A stretch of 64,000 nucleotides of DNA from Gimesia benthica. GTDB lineage: Bacteria > Planctomycetota > Planctomycetia > Planctomycetales > Planctomycetaceae. The notes beneath the pieces are model-generated. The model was not told where the DNA came from. It did not search any database and saw only the letters and a program-made list of their open reading frames with translations. The position numbers and the translations under genes were made by a program. The stretch is taken from positions 6,708,001 through 6,772,000 of the forward strand of contig NZ_CP043930.1 of assembly GCF_009720525.1 (NCBI RefSeq). Direction: 5' to 3'. This document shows positions 38,763 to 47,730 of the stretch, piece by piece; position 1 is the first letter of the stretch; the number at the start of each line of letters is the position of its first letter.

Positions 38763-40526
38763 TTAGGCTTTCTGCTGCTTGTGTTTCTGTTTGCCTTTGA
38801 AGCGTTTCTTCTTACCGGCAAAGGTTTCGGGGGATTCCCAGCGGGAGATCCGTAACTGCTGACCTGCCACCCAGACGTTCTTCAGAGCACGGAAGATATT
38901 CCGGGGCATCCCTTCGGGAAGATCGACGGTACTGAATTCATCAAAGATATTGATGCGGCCGATGTACTGACTGTCCAGGTTGGCTTCGTTTGCGATAGCA
39001 CCAACGATGTTGCCAGGTTTGACACCATGGTTGTGGCCCACCTGCAGCTTGAAGCGTTCCATACCCTCTTCCGGTGAATCGCTGAATTCCCGTTTGCGGG
39101 GACGCTCCGGACGGTCTTTGTCTTTGTTAAAACGACGTTCGCCTTGCGGTGGTTTGTGGCCTTCGGTTTCGCGCGGTTTGCGTGTTTCCTGCCGGGTTGT
39201 TTCCTGGAGAAACAGCGGGCGTTTGCCCTGATGCAGGCAGGCCAGGGCAGCGGCGATTTCGATTTCCGGGCAGCTGGTGTCAGCCTGGTATTCGCTGAGC
39301 AGCTTGCGGAACATGCCAAAATCGGGAGCACTCATGGCGCTGGTGATGGATTCCTTGAAACGAGCGGTGCGACGTTCATTGATCACCTCGATCGTGGGCA
39401 GGTCCATCCGTTCCAGTTTGTGTTTGATAGCACGTTCAATGTTGGACAGTGAGCGGGTTTCACGCGGGGAAACGAAAGTGATCGCGTGGCCGGTTCGGCC
39501 GGCACGTCCCGTTCGTCCGATGCGGTGTACGTAGGCTTCGGAGTCCCCCGGCAGGTCGTAGTTGATCACGTGACTGATACGGTCTACGTCCAGTCCGCGG
39601 GCAGCGACATCGGTAGCGATGACAATGTTGACATGGCCGGCTTTCAGTCTGCCGACGGTGAGTTCACGCTGCCTTTGAGGAATATCACCATTCAACGGAG
39701 CTGACAGGAAGCCGCGGGCTTCCAGTTTTTCAGCCAGCTCAGTAGTGATGCTCTTGGTACGGACAAAGATGATCACGCCGTCGGTTTCTTCCACTTCCAG
39801 GATGCGGGTCAGAGCATCCATTTTGTGGTGCCCTTTCGCGAGCCAGAAACGCTGATGAATTGTATCAGCGGTCCGAGTTTTGACTTTAACGGTAATCTCT
39901 TCCGGCGACTGCAGGTAGTTAACTGCGATGCGACGGATGGCATCAGGCATCGTTGCGGAAAAGAGTGTGGTCTGATGGTTCTCAGGAGTCTGTTCCAGAA
40001 TCCATTCCACGTCGTCAATGAAGCCCATACGCAGCATTTCGTCTGCTTCATCGAGTACGAGGCAGCGGAGCTGGTCCATTTTCAGAGTGCCACGACGCAT
40101 GTGGTCCATGACGCGTCCGGGAGTTCCCACTACGACATGCACGCCCCGTTTCAGGGGTTGCAACTGGTCGCGGAAGCTGGCGCCTCCATAGATGGGGAGT
40201 ACCTGCAGTCCCTGCAGTTCCGCACCGTAATCTTTGAACGATTCAGAAACCTGGATTGCCAGTTCCCGGGTCGGAGCCAGTACTAGTACCTGGGGAGCTT
40301 TGACTTCCAGATCAATATTTGAGAGCAGGGGGAGTGCGAACGCGGCGGTTTTGCCGGTTCCCGTCTGTGCCTGACCTACCAGGTCACGACCTTCCAGCAG
40401 ATGCGGGATCGTTTGTGCCTGAATCGGGGTGGGTGTCTGGTAGCCCAGCGTCTCAAGTGCAGCGAGAATGGGTTGTGCAAGCGCAAAATCAGTGAATTTT
40501 GTCTGCTCAGAGACATCAGTTGACAT
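38763..40526 (-). CDS. deaD: DEAD-box ATP-dependent RNA helicase (CsdA/DeaD type)
   Basis: This is 587 aa from ATG 40526; another ATG nine codons earlier is possible. The Q motif, 'GQAQTGTGKTAAFALP' (motif I), 'VLDEADEML' (II), 'FSATMP' (III), 'ATDVAARGLDVDRI' (V) and 'YVHRIGRTGRAGR' (VI) are all present. After the two RecA domains there is a charged linker ('ETRKPRETEGHKPPQGERRFNKDKDRPERPRKREF') and a DbpA-like RNA-binding domain (GNIVGAIANEANLDSQYIGRINIFDEFSTVDLP split over 490-560). It unwinds RNA in ribosome assembly, decay or cold adaptation. A long structured leader precedes it. Confidence 0.95.
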   Translation of the reverse strand: MSTDVSEQTKFTDFALAQPILAALETLGYQTPTPIQAQTIPHLLEGRDLVGQAQTGTGKTAAFALPLLSNIDLEVKAPQVLVLAPTRELAIQVSESFKDYGAELQGLQVLPIYGGASFRDQLQPLKRGVHVVVGTPGRVMDHMRRGTLKMDQLRCLVLDEADEMLRMGFIDDVEWILEQTPENHQTTLFSATMPDAIRRIAVNYLQSPEEITVKVKTRTADTIHQRFWLAKGHHKMDALTRILEVEETDGVIIFVRTKSITTELAEKLEARGFLSAPLNGDIPQRQRELTVGRLKAGHVNIVIATDVAARGLDVDRISHVINYDLPGDSEAYVHRIGRTGRAGRTGHAITFVSPRETRSLSNIERAIKHKLERMDLPTIEVINERRTARFKESITSAMSAPDFGMFRKLLSEYQADTSCPEIEIAAALACLHQGKRPLFLQETTRQETRKPRETEGHKPPQGERRFNKDKDRPERPRKREFSDSPEEGMERFKLQVGHNHGVKPGNIVGAIANEANLDSQYIGRINIFDEFSTVDLPEGMPRNIFRALKNVWVAGQQLRISRWESPETFAGKKKRFKGKQKHKQQKA

Positions 40527-41036
40527 AAAATCAGCCTTTTGACGCACCTTCATCCCGCAGGTGAGGCTTGCGTCGCGTAAAAAAGAACATGGTGTGAGAG
40601 TCGATCCCTATCGACTCAGGGGGCATGAACAGACGACGGTCTGGACAGCGCTCTCCTCGAAGCTCTGCTTCGTATCACCCCACTGCTACGGTCAGAAGCG
40701 AAACCCCTGTCTCAGGATTTCGGCAATATGTAGCAAAAACAACACGAAAAGAGGGCAAACAGCCGGCTCTTTATGAAAGAGATTCTGGAGATCAGCTCAG
40801 AGCGGGTCGGTCACCGTACCGGTAGACGGACCATCTGGCTCCTCATCGGAGTGGAATTGTATCAGCGGTCCCCGCTAAATACAGCCCCTGAATCGGGATT
40901 TTCAGAGAATATCTCATTTCAGAGGACCGTTGCCGAAAAAGCTGACAAATTGAACCAGATGACTTAAGTCAGGCTCAAGTATTCCTCTACAATAGTTCTC
41001 AAACCGACCAGTGCCGTTATTTCAGGAGCAAGCAGG
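40527..41036. promoter_or_regulatory. long leader of the helicase gene with hairpins
   Basis: This is 510 bases with no supported gene. GAGTCGAT (40598-40605) and ATCGACTC (40610-40617) form a perfect 8-bp stem with loop CCCT. CGAAGC (40658-40663) and GCTTCG (40667-40672) form a 6-bp stem with loop TCT. These lie 70-150 bases upstream of the helicase start. Helicase leaders of the cold-shock type are often long and structured, so post-transcriptional control is possible. The promoter of the S9 peptidase gene also falls here. Confidence 0.45.
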
Positions 41037-43091
41037 ATGGATGCAGCAGAAAATTCCGATCAGCAGGATTTAGAGCATAAAGAAGAACAGTCGCTGCTCT
41101 GGCTGGAAGAAATTGAAGGAGAGCAGGCCCTGGACTGGGTAAAGCGACAGAATGCCGAGACCCTGCAGGTGCTGACCAGCGATCCCCGTTATCAGCAGTA
41201 TGAACGGGAAGCCCTGGAAATTCTGACTGCCGCCGACCGGATTACTTACGGGACCCTGCGGGGAGATTTCGTCTATAACTTCTGGCGCGATCCGCAGCAC
41301 GTGCGGGGAATCTGGCGTCGCATGCCCCGGGAGCAGTACCGGCAGAAATCGAAAGAGTGGGAACTGCTGCTCGACGTCGATCAGCTGGCCAAAGAAGAAG
41401 CGGAAAACTGGATCTACAAAGGCGTCGACTGTCTGGCCCCGGATCACGACCGCTGTCTGGTGGAACTGGCACCGGGCGGAACGGACTCGGCCGTCTATCG
41501 TGAATTCGATCTTCCTTCGCGGTCGTTCGTGCAGGGGGGCTTTTCTGTACCACAGGCGAAGAGTAATCTCTGCTGGGAAGACCGCGATCATCTGCTGATT
41601 GCTACTGATTGGGGCCCAGGCAGTCTGAACTCATCAGGGTATGCCCGCATTCTGAAACGCTGGCAGCGGGGGACGCCACTCTCGGCAGCGGAGACCGTAC
41701 TGGAAACGGGCGAAGACGAGACCTTCGTGTATCCCGTCAATCTGAAACACAACGGCCGACAGAGCTGTTTCGTGATGCGGGGACATGATTTTTATCACTT
41801 TACGTTTTACCTGGTGACTGCGGAGGGAACACTGCAGCAGCTTCCGCTGCCACAGAAATGCAGTCTTTCGAGCCTGTTTCGGGATCAGTTGCTGGCGGAA
41901 CTGAAAGAGGACTGGCGCGACTTCTCGGCGGGGGCCCTGGTGAGTTTCTCCCTGTCCGATTTTGCCAGGACGGGGGAGATTGCCGACATCTTGTCCGTGT
42001 ATGATCCTGGCCAGAGTGGAACGATTTCTCAGGTCCGCTCTGCGCGGGATGCGGTTTATGTGACCGGAATCGAACATGTTTCGAGTCAGATCCGCGAATT
42101 CAAACTTGCTGACAACGCCTGGCAGGGGCGTGTGCTTCCCTGGGGAGAGGGAGATGTAATCTCTATCAGTTCTTCTGACAGCAGCAGTAATGATCTGCTG
42201 ATGTCGCGCGACGGATTTCTGCAGCCGGGCAGCCTGTACTATGTCAATTTTCAGGAAGGGATCGAAACGCTGTTGCAGTCGACGCCGGCCCGCTTTGATA
42301 CGAAAGGTCTGACAGTGAAAAAATCATTTGCCGTCAGTCGCGACGGAACGAAGGTGCCTTATTTCCTGGTACATCACGAAGAGATCCCGCTGGATCATTC
42401 CACGCCCGTCTTACAGTACGGCTATGGTGGGTTCGAGATTTCGATCCTGCCGCACTACAGTCCGCTAATGGGAAAGCTCTGGCTGGAGAAGGGGGGCGCG
42501 TACGTGCTGGCCAACATTCGCGGCGGTGGGGAATACGGTCCCCGCTGGCACGAAGCGGCGCTGCAGGAGAACCGACAGCGTGCCTACGATGACTTTTTCG
42601 CGGTTGCCGAAGCGGTGCAGCATCAGGGAGTGAGTTCGCCTGAACATTATGGGGCGATGGGCCGGAGTAACGGCGGGCTCTTGATGGGAGTGACACTGAC
42701 ACAACGCCCGGATCTGTTCAATGCCATCGTCTGCGGCGTACCGCTGCTGGATATGAAGCGTTTCAACAAGCTGCTGGCAGGCGCCAGCTGGATGGCGGAG
42801 TACGGAAATCCCGATCTCCCCGAACAGTGGGAGTTCATCAGCCAGTATTCGCCGCTACAGAACCTGAAGCCAGGACAGGCTTATCCCCGGGTTTACTTCT
42901 TTACGTCGACCAAGGATGACCGCGTCCATCCCGGGCATGCGCGAAAGATGGCGGCCCGCATGGATCAACTGGGGTACGACTACTTTTATTACGAGAATAT
43001 CGAAGGGGGCCACAAAGGGACGGCGAACCAGCAGCAGGAGGCGATGCACAGCGCCCTGGAATATCTGTATCTGATCCGGCAACTCAGTTAA
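41037..43091 (+). CDS. prolyl oligopeptidase family (S9) serine peptidase
   Basis: This is 684 aa from ATG 41037, with AGGAG (41024-41028) upstream. The N-terminal part is a beta-propeller and the C-terminal part an alpha/beta-hydrolase. The catalytic triad is Ser544 in 'GAMGRSNGGLLMG', Asp627 or Asp628 in 'TSTKDDRVHPGHA', and His659 in 'IEGGHKGTAN'. 'VLQYGYGGFEISILPHYSP' and 'YVLANIRGGGEYGPRWHEAAL' are typical of the S9A branch. No signal peptide is seen, so it probably cuts short peptides in the cytoplasm. Confidence 0.93.
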   Translation: MDAAENSDQQDLEHKEEQSLLWLEEIEGEQALDWVKRQNAETLQVLTSDPRYQQYEREALEILTAADRITYGTLRGDFVYNFWRDPQHVRGIWRRMPREQYRQKSKEWELLLDVDQLAKEEAENWIYKGVDCLAPDHDRCLVELAPGGTDSAVYREFDLPSRSFVQGGFSVPQAKSNLCWEDRDHLLIATDWGPGSLNSSGYARILKRWQRGTPLSAAETVLETGEDETFVYPVNLKHNGRQSCFVMRGHDFYHFTFYLVTAEGTLQQLPLPQKCSLSSLFRDQLLAELKEDWRDFSAGALVSFSLSDFARTGEIADILSVYDPGQSGTISQVRSARDAVYVTGIEHVSSQIREFKLADNAWQGRVLPWGEGDVISISSSDSSSNDLLMSRDGFLQPGSLYYVNFQEGIETLLQSTPARFDTKGLTVKKSFAVSRDGTKVPYFLVHHEEIPLDHSTPVLQYGYGGFEISILPHYSPLMGKLWLEKGGAYVLANIRGGGEYGPRWHEAALQENRQRAYDDFFAVAEAVQHQGVSSPEHYGAMGRSNGGLLMGVTLTQRPDLFNAIVCGVPLLDMKRFNKLLAGASWMAEYGNPDLPEQWEFISQYSPLQNLKPGQAYPRVYFFTSTKDDRVHPGHARKMAARMDQLGYDYFYYENIEGGHKGTANQQQEAMHSALEYLYLIRQLS

Positions 43092-43213
43092 CGGCCCTCG
43101 ATTGACAGGCGGCGCTTAACATGTTGTGATGGAACCGGGGCCTGTCGCAGGTCTCAGCGCTACGCAAAGCGACCGAATTAATCGCCTGTTGAGAGTGATC
43201 CGGAGAAGCCGTG

Positions 43214-44575
43214 ATGAATTACCGTCTGTTCTGTCTGTTGAGTCTCTGTTTTGTTGGTTTGTGTCTATCATCGGAGCCGGTGGCAGCGCAGCAGAAAAAA
43301 CAGCAGCGGCCGAATATCCTGTTGATCACAGCAGACAATCTGGGTTACGGTGATCTGGGCTGCTATGGAAACAAGGTCATGCAGACTCCCCGCCTGGATC
43401 AACTGGCGCGGGAAGGGACGCGGCTGACCGATTTTTATACGGCTTCCCCCACCTGTACGGTTTCGCGGGCGACACTGCTGACGGGCCGCTATCCGCAGCG
43501 GATCGGCCTGAATCACCAGTTGAGTGCAGATGAAAATTACGCGGATGGCCTGCGACAGAGTGAGCGGCTGATTCCACAATATCTCAAACCGCAGGGATAC
43601 CGGACGGCCTGCTTCGGCAAATGGAATGTTGGCTTTTCGAAAGGCAGCCGACCGACGGAGCGGGGTTTTGACGAGTTCTTTGGATTCGCAGCCGGCAACA
43701 TCGACTATTATCACCACTACTACGCCGGGCGGCACGATCTGTGGCGTGGCGTCAATGAAGCCTTCGAGAAAGGCTATTCCACGGAGCTGTTTGCCGACGA
43801 AGCGTGTCGTTTCATCACCGAAAATAAGCAGCGTCCGTTTTTCATCTATCTGCCTTTCAATGCACCGCATTTTCCCAGTAAACGCAACAAGCAACCGGGA
43901 CAGGGCAATGAATGGCAGGCGCCGGACAGTGCCTTTGCCGCGTATGGCTATTCGCCCGGGACAAAAGATCCCCGGAAACGATATCGCGCCGTTGTGACCG
44001 CGCTGGATACGGCGATCGGCCGCGTGCTGGATCAGCTGGACACCTGCGGATTGCGGGACAATACATTGGTGATCTGGTATTCGGACAACGGTGCGTTCAT
44101 GCTCAAGGACCGTGGACTGGAAGTCGCTTCTAACAAACCCCTGAGAGACGGCGGTGTCACTTTATGGGAGGGGGGCATCCGCGTGCCGGCGATCGTGCGT
44201 TATCCCGGTCACATTGAAGCAGGCTCTGTTAACAACAGTCCGTTGATCAGCCTGGATATCCTGCCGACCCTGATTGCGGTCTCTGGAGGAGAGCGGCCTG
44301 CAGATCGAACGCTGGATGGAACGAATATGCTGCCGGTCCTGGAGCAACCGGAATCGGCGAAGCCGAGGACGTTCTTTTTCCAGTACCGGAAATACGCTGC
44401 GGTGCGGCATGCAAATTACAAGCTGCTGCGAACGAGTCCTGACAAGCCCTTCATGCTGTTTGATCTGGATCAGGATCTGAGTGAGACAACCGATCTTGCA
44501 GACCAGAAGCCGAAGATTACTAAACAGATGAAAGCAGCGTACGCAGCGTGGGAACAACGGGTACAGGCTGAGTAA
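43214..44575 (+). CDS. secreted sulfatase with an atypical active-site motif
   Basis: This is 453 aa. ATG 43214 sits six bases after GGAGAA; the GTG directly before it is too close. A signal peptide ends around 'EPVAAQQKK'. The fold landmarks are those of type I sulfatases: 'NILLITADNLGYGDLGCYG', 'FGKWNVGFSKGSRPTERGFDEFFG' and 'IWYSDNGAFM'. The formylglycine motif reads Cys-Thr-Val-Ser-Arg (Cys81 when counted from 43214) instead of Cys-x-Pro-x-Arg. The first metal-binding pair is Asp-Asn rather than Asp-Asp. It may still be active, as Cys-x-Ala-x-Arg variants are known. Confidence 0.87.
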   Translation: MNYRLFCLLSLCFVGLCLSSEPVAAQQKKQQRPNILLITADNLGYGDLGCYGNKVMQTPRLDQLAREGTRLTDFYTASPTCTVSRATLLTGRYPQRIGLNHQLSADENYADGLRQSERLIPQYLKPQGYRTACFGKWNVGFSKGSRPTERGFDEFFGFAAGNIDYYHHYYAGRHDLWRGVNEAFEKGYSTELFADEACRFITENKQRPFFIYLPFNAPHFPSKRNKQPGQGNEWQAPDSAFAAYGYSPGTKDPRKRYRAVVTALDTAIGRVLDQLDTCGLRDNTLVIWYSDNGAFMLKDRGLEVASNKPLRDGGVTLWEGGIRVPAIVRYPGHIEAGSVNNSPLISLDILPTLIAVSGGERPADRTLDGTNMLPVLEQPESAKPRTFFFQYRKYAAVRHANYKLLRTSPDKPFMLFDLDQDLSETTDLADQKPKITKQMKAAYAAWEQRVQAE

Positions 44576-44584
44576 GCAGCGGGC

Positions 44585-45052
44585 TTACATCAGCATGTCA
44601 TTGTGGTCATCGTTGTCGATGGACTCTTCGAGCAGCGAACGGCGATCTGAGTAGGTTTCGTCGAGGGAGTGCCAGTGGCCGACTTCCTCTTCACCCAGTC
44701 TCCAGCAGAGGTAAACCTCTTTGCCTTCGCGGAGGGTCGGGAAGTTGACGACACCCAGACCAGGATCTTCCAGCTCGACACCCAGTTCGAGCAGTTCTTC
44801 TTCGTAGGTTTTCAGCTGCTCTTTATCGTTTTCGATGTCCAGCTCAGCCTGCAGCAGTTCTTCGCTGTAGACCGAGTCTTCATCGCGCGTGGTGGAGCCG
44901 GGGAGATGCTTGATCTCTTCGATCCGTTCCTGGCGGTCATGCAGATTTTCGTACAGCGCGACAATGTCTTTGACGATGGCCCGTACGAGCGGTAAACGGA
45001 GATTGGCCTCATCCGGATTGAAAATCAATTTGCGTTGTGCTTCAGCATTCAT
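44585..45052 (-). CDS. DUF2203 family protein
   Basis: This is 155 aa from ATG 45052, preceded by AAAGGTC; a longer frame to 45157 adds 35 residues unlike the family. 'FNPDEANLRLPLVRAIVKDIVALYENLHDRQERIEEIKH' with a following acidic helix and 'VNFPTLREGKEVYLCWRLGEEEVGHWHSLDETYSDR' is the DUF2203 pattern. The function is unknown. The C-terminus adds a short acidic tail with Asp/Asn repeats. It stands alone. Confidence 0.85.
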   Translation of the reverse strand: MNAEAQRKLIFNPDEANLRLPLVRAIVKDIVALYENLHDRQERIEEIKHLPGSTTRDEDSVYSEELLQAELDIENDKEQLKTYEEELLELGVELEDPGLGVVNFPTLREGKEVYLCWRLGEEEVGHWHSLDETYSDRRSLLEESIDNDDHNDMLM

Positions 45053-45208
45053 AATGGTGAGACCTTTATTTTTGCCAGAAACCACTGAACATGGTCTCTG
45101 GTCGGGGTGACATTGTTTTGAGGAATTATAAGAGTCAGTCCAGATTCGGCAAGTCAACCTGACGAAAGCATTCGTTTTTTGTTAGACCCGCGTGGAATTT
45201 CGTCTTAT

Positions 45209-46240
45209 TTATTCTCCTCCTCTACTACTGCTAAAGTCGATGAGTTGTTGGAGTTTTTCGCGTACTTTTCCCTCATCGATCAGTTGAGCGACCTTTTGAA
45301 CAGCCTGCATCAGATCGGAAGCCTGTTCAGCAGCCAATAAAGCAGCTGAAGCATTGGCGACGACCATGTTACGGGCCGGGCCCTGTTCACCATTCAGGAT
45401 CTCGCGGATGATGTTGGCACTTTGCTCGGAGGATTCGACTGTCAACTGACTTACGTCGCATTCGGGTAACCCGAAGTCGGCAGCAGTCCATTCGAAGTGA
45501 TTCAGGTTGGCACCCGTCACTTCGAAAACGGTCGTTTTTCCCCAGAGGCTGACCTCATCCAGTTCTCCGTTGCCACAGACAACCAATGCATGTTTTCGAC
45601 CTAATTTTAACAGGGCTTGAGCAATTTTTTCCGCAGCCTCTACCGAATTGGCCCCCAGCAACTGGTACTCGGCGCTGGCCGGATTCGTTAAAGGCCCAAG
45701 GTAATTGAAGATGGTGCGAATGCCGAGTTCCCGCCGGACCGGGGCAACATATTTCATCGCGGAATGGAGCAGGGGCGCGAAGCAGAATCCAATGCCGGTC
45801 GTCTCCAGGCACTGGCCGATTTGTTCAGGTGTCAGGTCGAGTCGGACGCCGAGTGCTTCGAGGACATCTGACGACCCGCTGGAACTGGAGACGCTGCGGT
45901 TGCCATGCTTGGCGACGGGAATGCCGGCTGCCGCCGCGACCAGGGCGACTGTCGTGCTGATGTTGAAGGTGTGCAGCTGATCGCCGCCGGTGCCACAGGT
46001 ATCCAGCAGACCTTGTCTGTTCGTGGGGATCGCGAGTGCCTTGGCGTGCATCGCCTGGGCAGCGCCGACGAGTTCGTCAGACGTTTCACCTTTCATGCGG
46101 AGGGCTGTCAGCAACGCGGCAATCTGGGCATCGCTGCATTCTCCCTGCATGATCGAGGAGATAACCTGGCGGGTCGCTTCACTCTCCAGATTCTCTCCCT
46201 CGAGCAGTCGATTCAGAGTCTGGCTGAGAATTAAAGACAT
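45209..46240 (-). CDS. trpD: anthranilate phosphoribosyltransferase
   Basis: This 343-aa enzyme attaches phosphoribose from PRPP to anthranilate in tryptophan synthesis. 'LLDTCGTGGDQLHTFNIST' carries the PRPP loop, 'VAKHGNRSVSSSSGSSDVLEALG' the Lys-His-Gly-Asn site, and 'YLGPLTNPA' the later helix. The length matches single-domain TrpD. No other trp gene is nearby, so the pathway genes are scattered, as is common in planctomycetes. Confidence 0.97.
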   Translation of the reverse strand: MSLILSQTLNRLLEGENLESEATRQVISSIMQGECSDAQIAALLTALRMKGETSDELVGAAQAMHAKALAIPTNRQGLLDTCGTGGDQLHTFNISTTVALVAAAAGIPVAKHGNRSVSSSSGSSDVLEALGVRLDLTPEQIGQCLETTGIGFCFAPLLHSAMKYVAPVRRELGIRTIFNYLGPLTNPASAEYQLLGANSVEAAEKIAQALLKLGRKHALVVCGNGELDEVSLWGKTTVFEVTGANLNHFEWTAADFGLPECDVSQLTVESSEQSANIIREILNGEQGPARNMVVANASAALLAAEQASDLMQAVQKVAQLIDEGKVREKLQQLIDFSSSRGGE

Positions 46241-46527
46241 ACGAGAAGTTCCTGGGGCTCAAAAGTAGTCAATCTGATTCGTACGGGAATTATATCACAG
46301 GCAAGACTCAGATTCAGCCAAGACACGAACGGAATGCAGGAAGTTCGTTTGAATTGGCTGACAGGCAGCATTCCGTGATAGCGACTTCCCGGGGAAAATT
46401 GTCTGCATACTTGTTGGTGCGGGAAGGAAACTGGTACAATTGCAGGCACTTGACTCTACTCAACGACGCGATCTCCAGGCAGCGGAGATTGCTGATTCAG
46501 AACAATTTTGAAAGTCGGGAGATTCTC

Positions 46528-47673
46528 ATGCAGCGAAGTCGTTTTCTTTTCTGCTGTTTGTGTCTGTTCAGCGTACTGAGCAGCGTGCGGGCGGATGATG
46601 TGGAACAACAGATCGCCAGAATCAAACAGGTTCAAAAAGAGGGGCAGGGAAATCAGGCTGCCTCCCAGGCGGTTCAATCGCTTTCCCAGGCAGATGCGTC
46701 GGCACTGATTCCGATTCTGTCCAGTTTCAAGGGGGCGAATCCTCTGGCGGTCAACTGGCTGTGCGGGGCATTTGAAGCAGTCGCGGCGAACGCAATTCAG
46801 CAGGGAAAGCTGCCTGAAGCAGAGCTCGAAAAGTTCATTCTGAACAAATCCCACAATCCCCGGGCACGACGACTGGCTTACGAAACGCTCATCAAAGTAG
46901 ACGCGAGTGCCAGCGAACGCATCATTCCCGGAATGATCAACGACCCGAGTGTGACTCTCAGACGCGATGCCGTGCAGCGACTGATTGATCAGGCCAAGAA
47001 ACTGGAAAAAGACGGCAAGAAAGATGCAGCCAAGCAGGCCTACGAGCAGGCACTGAGCGGCGCGACCGATGATGATCAGGTGAAAGCGATTGTCAAACCG
47101 CTGCGCAGCCTGGGCGAGAAGATCGACCTGCAGAAGCATTTCGGTTTCCTGTCGGACTGGAAGATTATCGGCCCCTTCGATAACCGGGAACTGAAGGGAT
47201 ACGACACGGCCTACCCGCCCGAGAAAAATCTGGACTTCTCCTCGGCCCTGAAAGGCAAGGAAGGGGAAGTGAACTGGAAGTCGGTGAATACAGAAGACGA
47301 TTACGGTATCTTCGACATCGCGAAAGAGATTTCTCCCTACAAAGGGGCCGTGATGTATTGTGCGGCTGACTTCTATAGCCCGGGGGAACAGGAACTGGAG
47401 ATTCGCCTGGGAACGCCCAATGCCTGGAAAATCTGGGTGAATGGCAAGCTGCTGTTTGCCCGCAATGAATATCACCGCGGGATGATCATGGACCAATACA
47501 GCGTGCCCGTGACATTTAAACCGGGGAAAAATGTGATTCTGCTGAAACTCTGTCAAAACGAGCAGACCGAAAGCTGGGCACAACGCTACCAGTTTCAATT
47601 ACGTATCGCCCGTCCTTCCGGGACCGGCGTACTTTCCGAAAAACCAGAGGCAACGACGCAGTTAACGCCGTAA
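46528..47673 (+). CDS. secreted HEAT-like protein with a C-terminal jelly-roll domain
   Basis: This is 381 aa from ATG 46528 (GGGAGA upstream); the longer frame from 46354 has no such site. A signal peptide precedes a helical part that looks like short HEAT repeats ('IPILSSFKGANPLAVNWLCGAFEAVAAN', 'ARRLAYETLIKVDASASERIIPGMINDPSVTLRRDAVQRLI'). From about 230, 'DWKIIGPFDNRELKGYDTAYPPE' and 'EIRLGTPNAWKIWVNGKLLFARNEYHRG' match the galactose-binding/sugar-hydrolase-type beta domain that many planctomycete secreted proteins carry. It is 57 bases before the propeller gene and probably cotranscribed with it. The function is unknown. Confidence 0.78.
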   Translation: MQRSRFLFCCLCLFSVLSSVRADDVEQQIARIKQVQKEGQGNQAASQAVQSLSQADASALIPILSSFKGANPLAVNWLCGAFEAVAANAIQQGKLPEAELEKFILNKSHNPRARRLAYETLIKVDASASERIIPGMINDPSVTLRRDAVQRLIDQAKKLEKDGKKDAAKQAYEQALSGATDDDQVKAIVKPLRSLGEKIDLQKHFGFLSDWKIIGPFDNRELKGYDTAYPPEKNLDFSSALKGKEGEVNWKSVNTEDDYGIFDIAKEISPYKGAVMYCAADFYSPGEQELEIRLGTPNAWKIWVNGKLLFARNEYHRGMIMDQYSVPVTFKPGKNVILLKLCQNEQTESWAQRYQFQLRIARPSGTGVLSEKPEATTQLTP

Positions 47674-47730
47674 CTGCCGATCTGCAGTTTCTCCTCGAAT
47701 TCAAACATACTTTCCTGACAGGTTAAAATT

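Noticed and set aside
45165-45185. ACGAA/TTCGT hairpin followed by T's as a plus-strand terminator
   Set aside because: There is no plus-strand gene upstream of it and the stem is only five pairs.
46456-47598. 380-codon frame antisense to the HEAT-like secreted protein
   Set aside because: The plus-strand gene has a signal peptide, a ribosome site and family-like domains. The antisense product does not.
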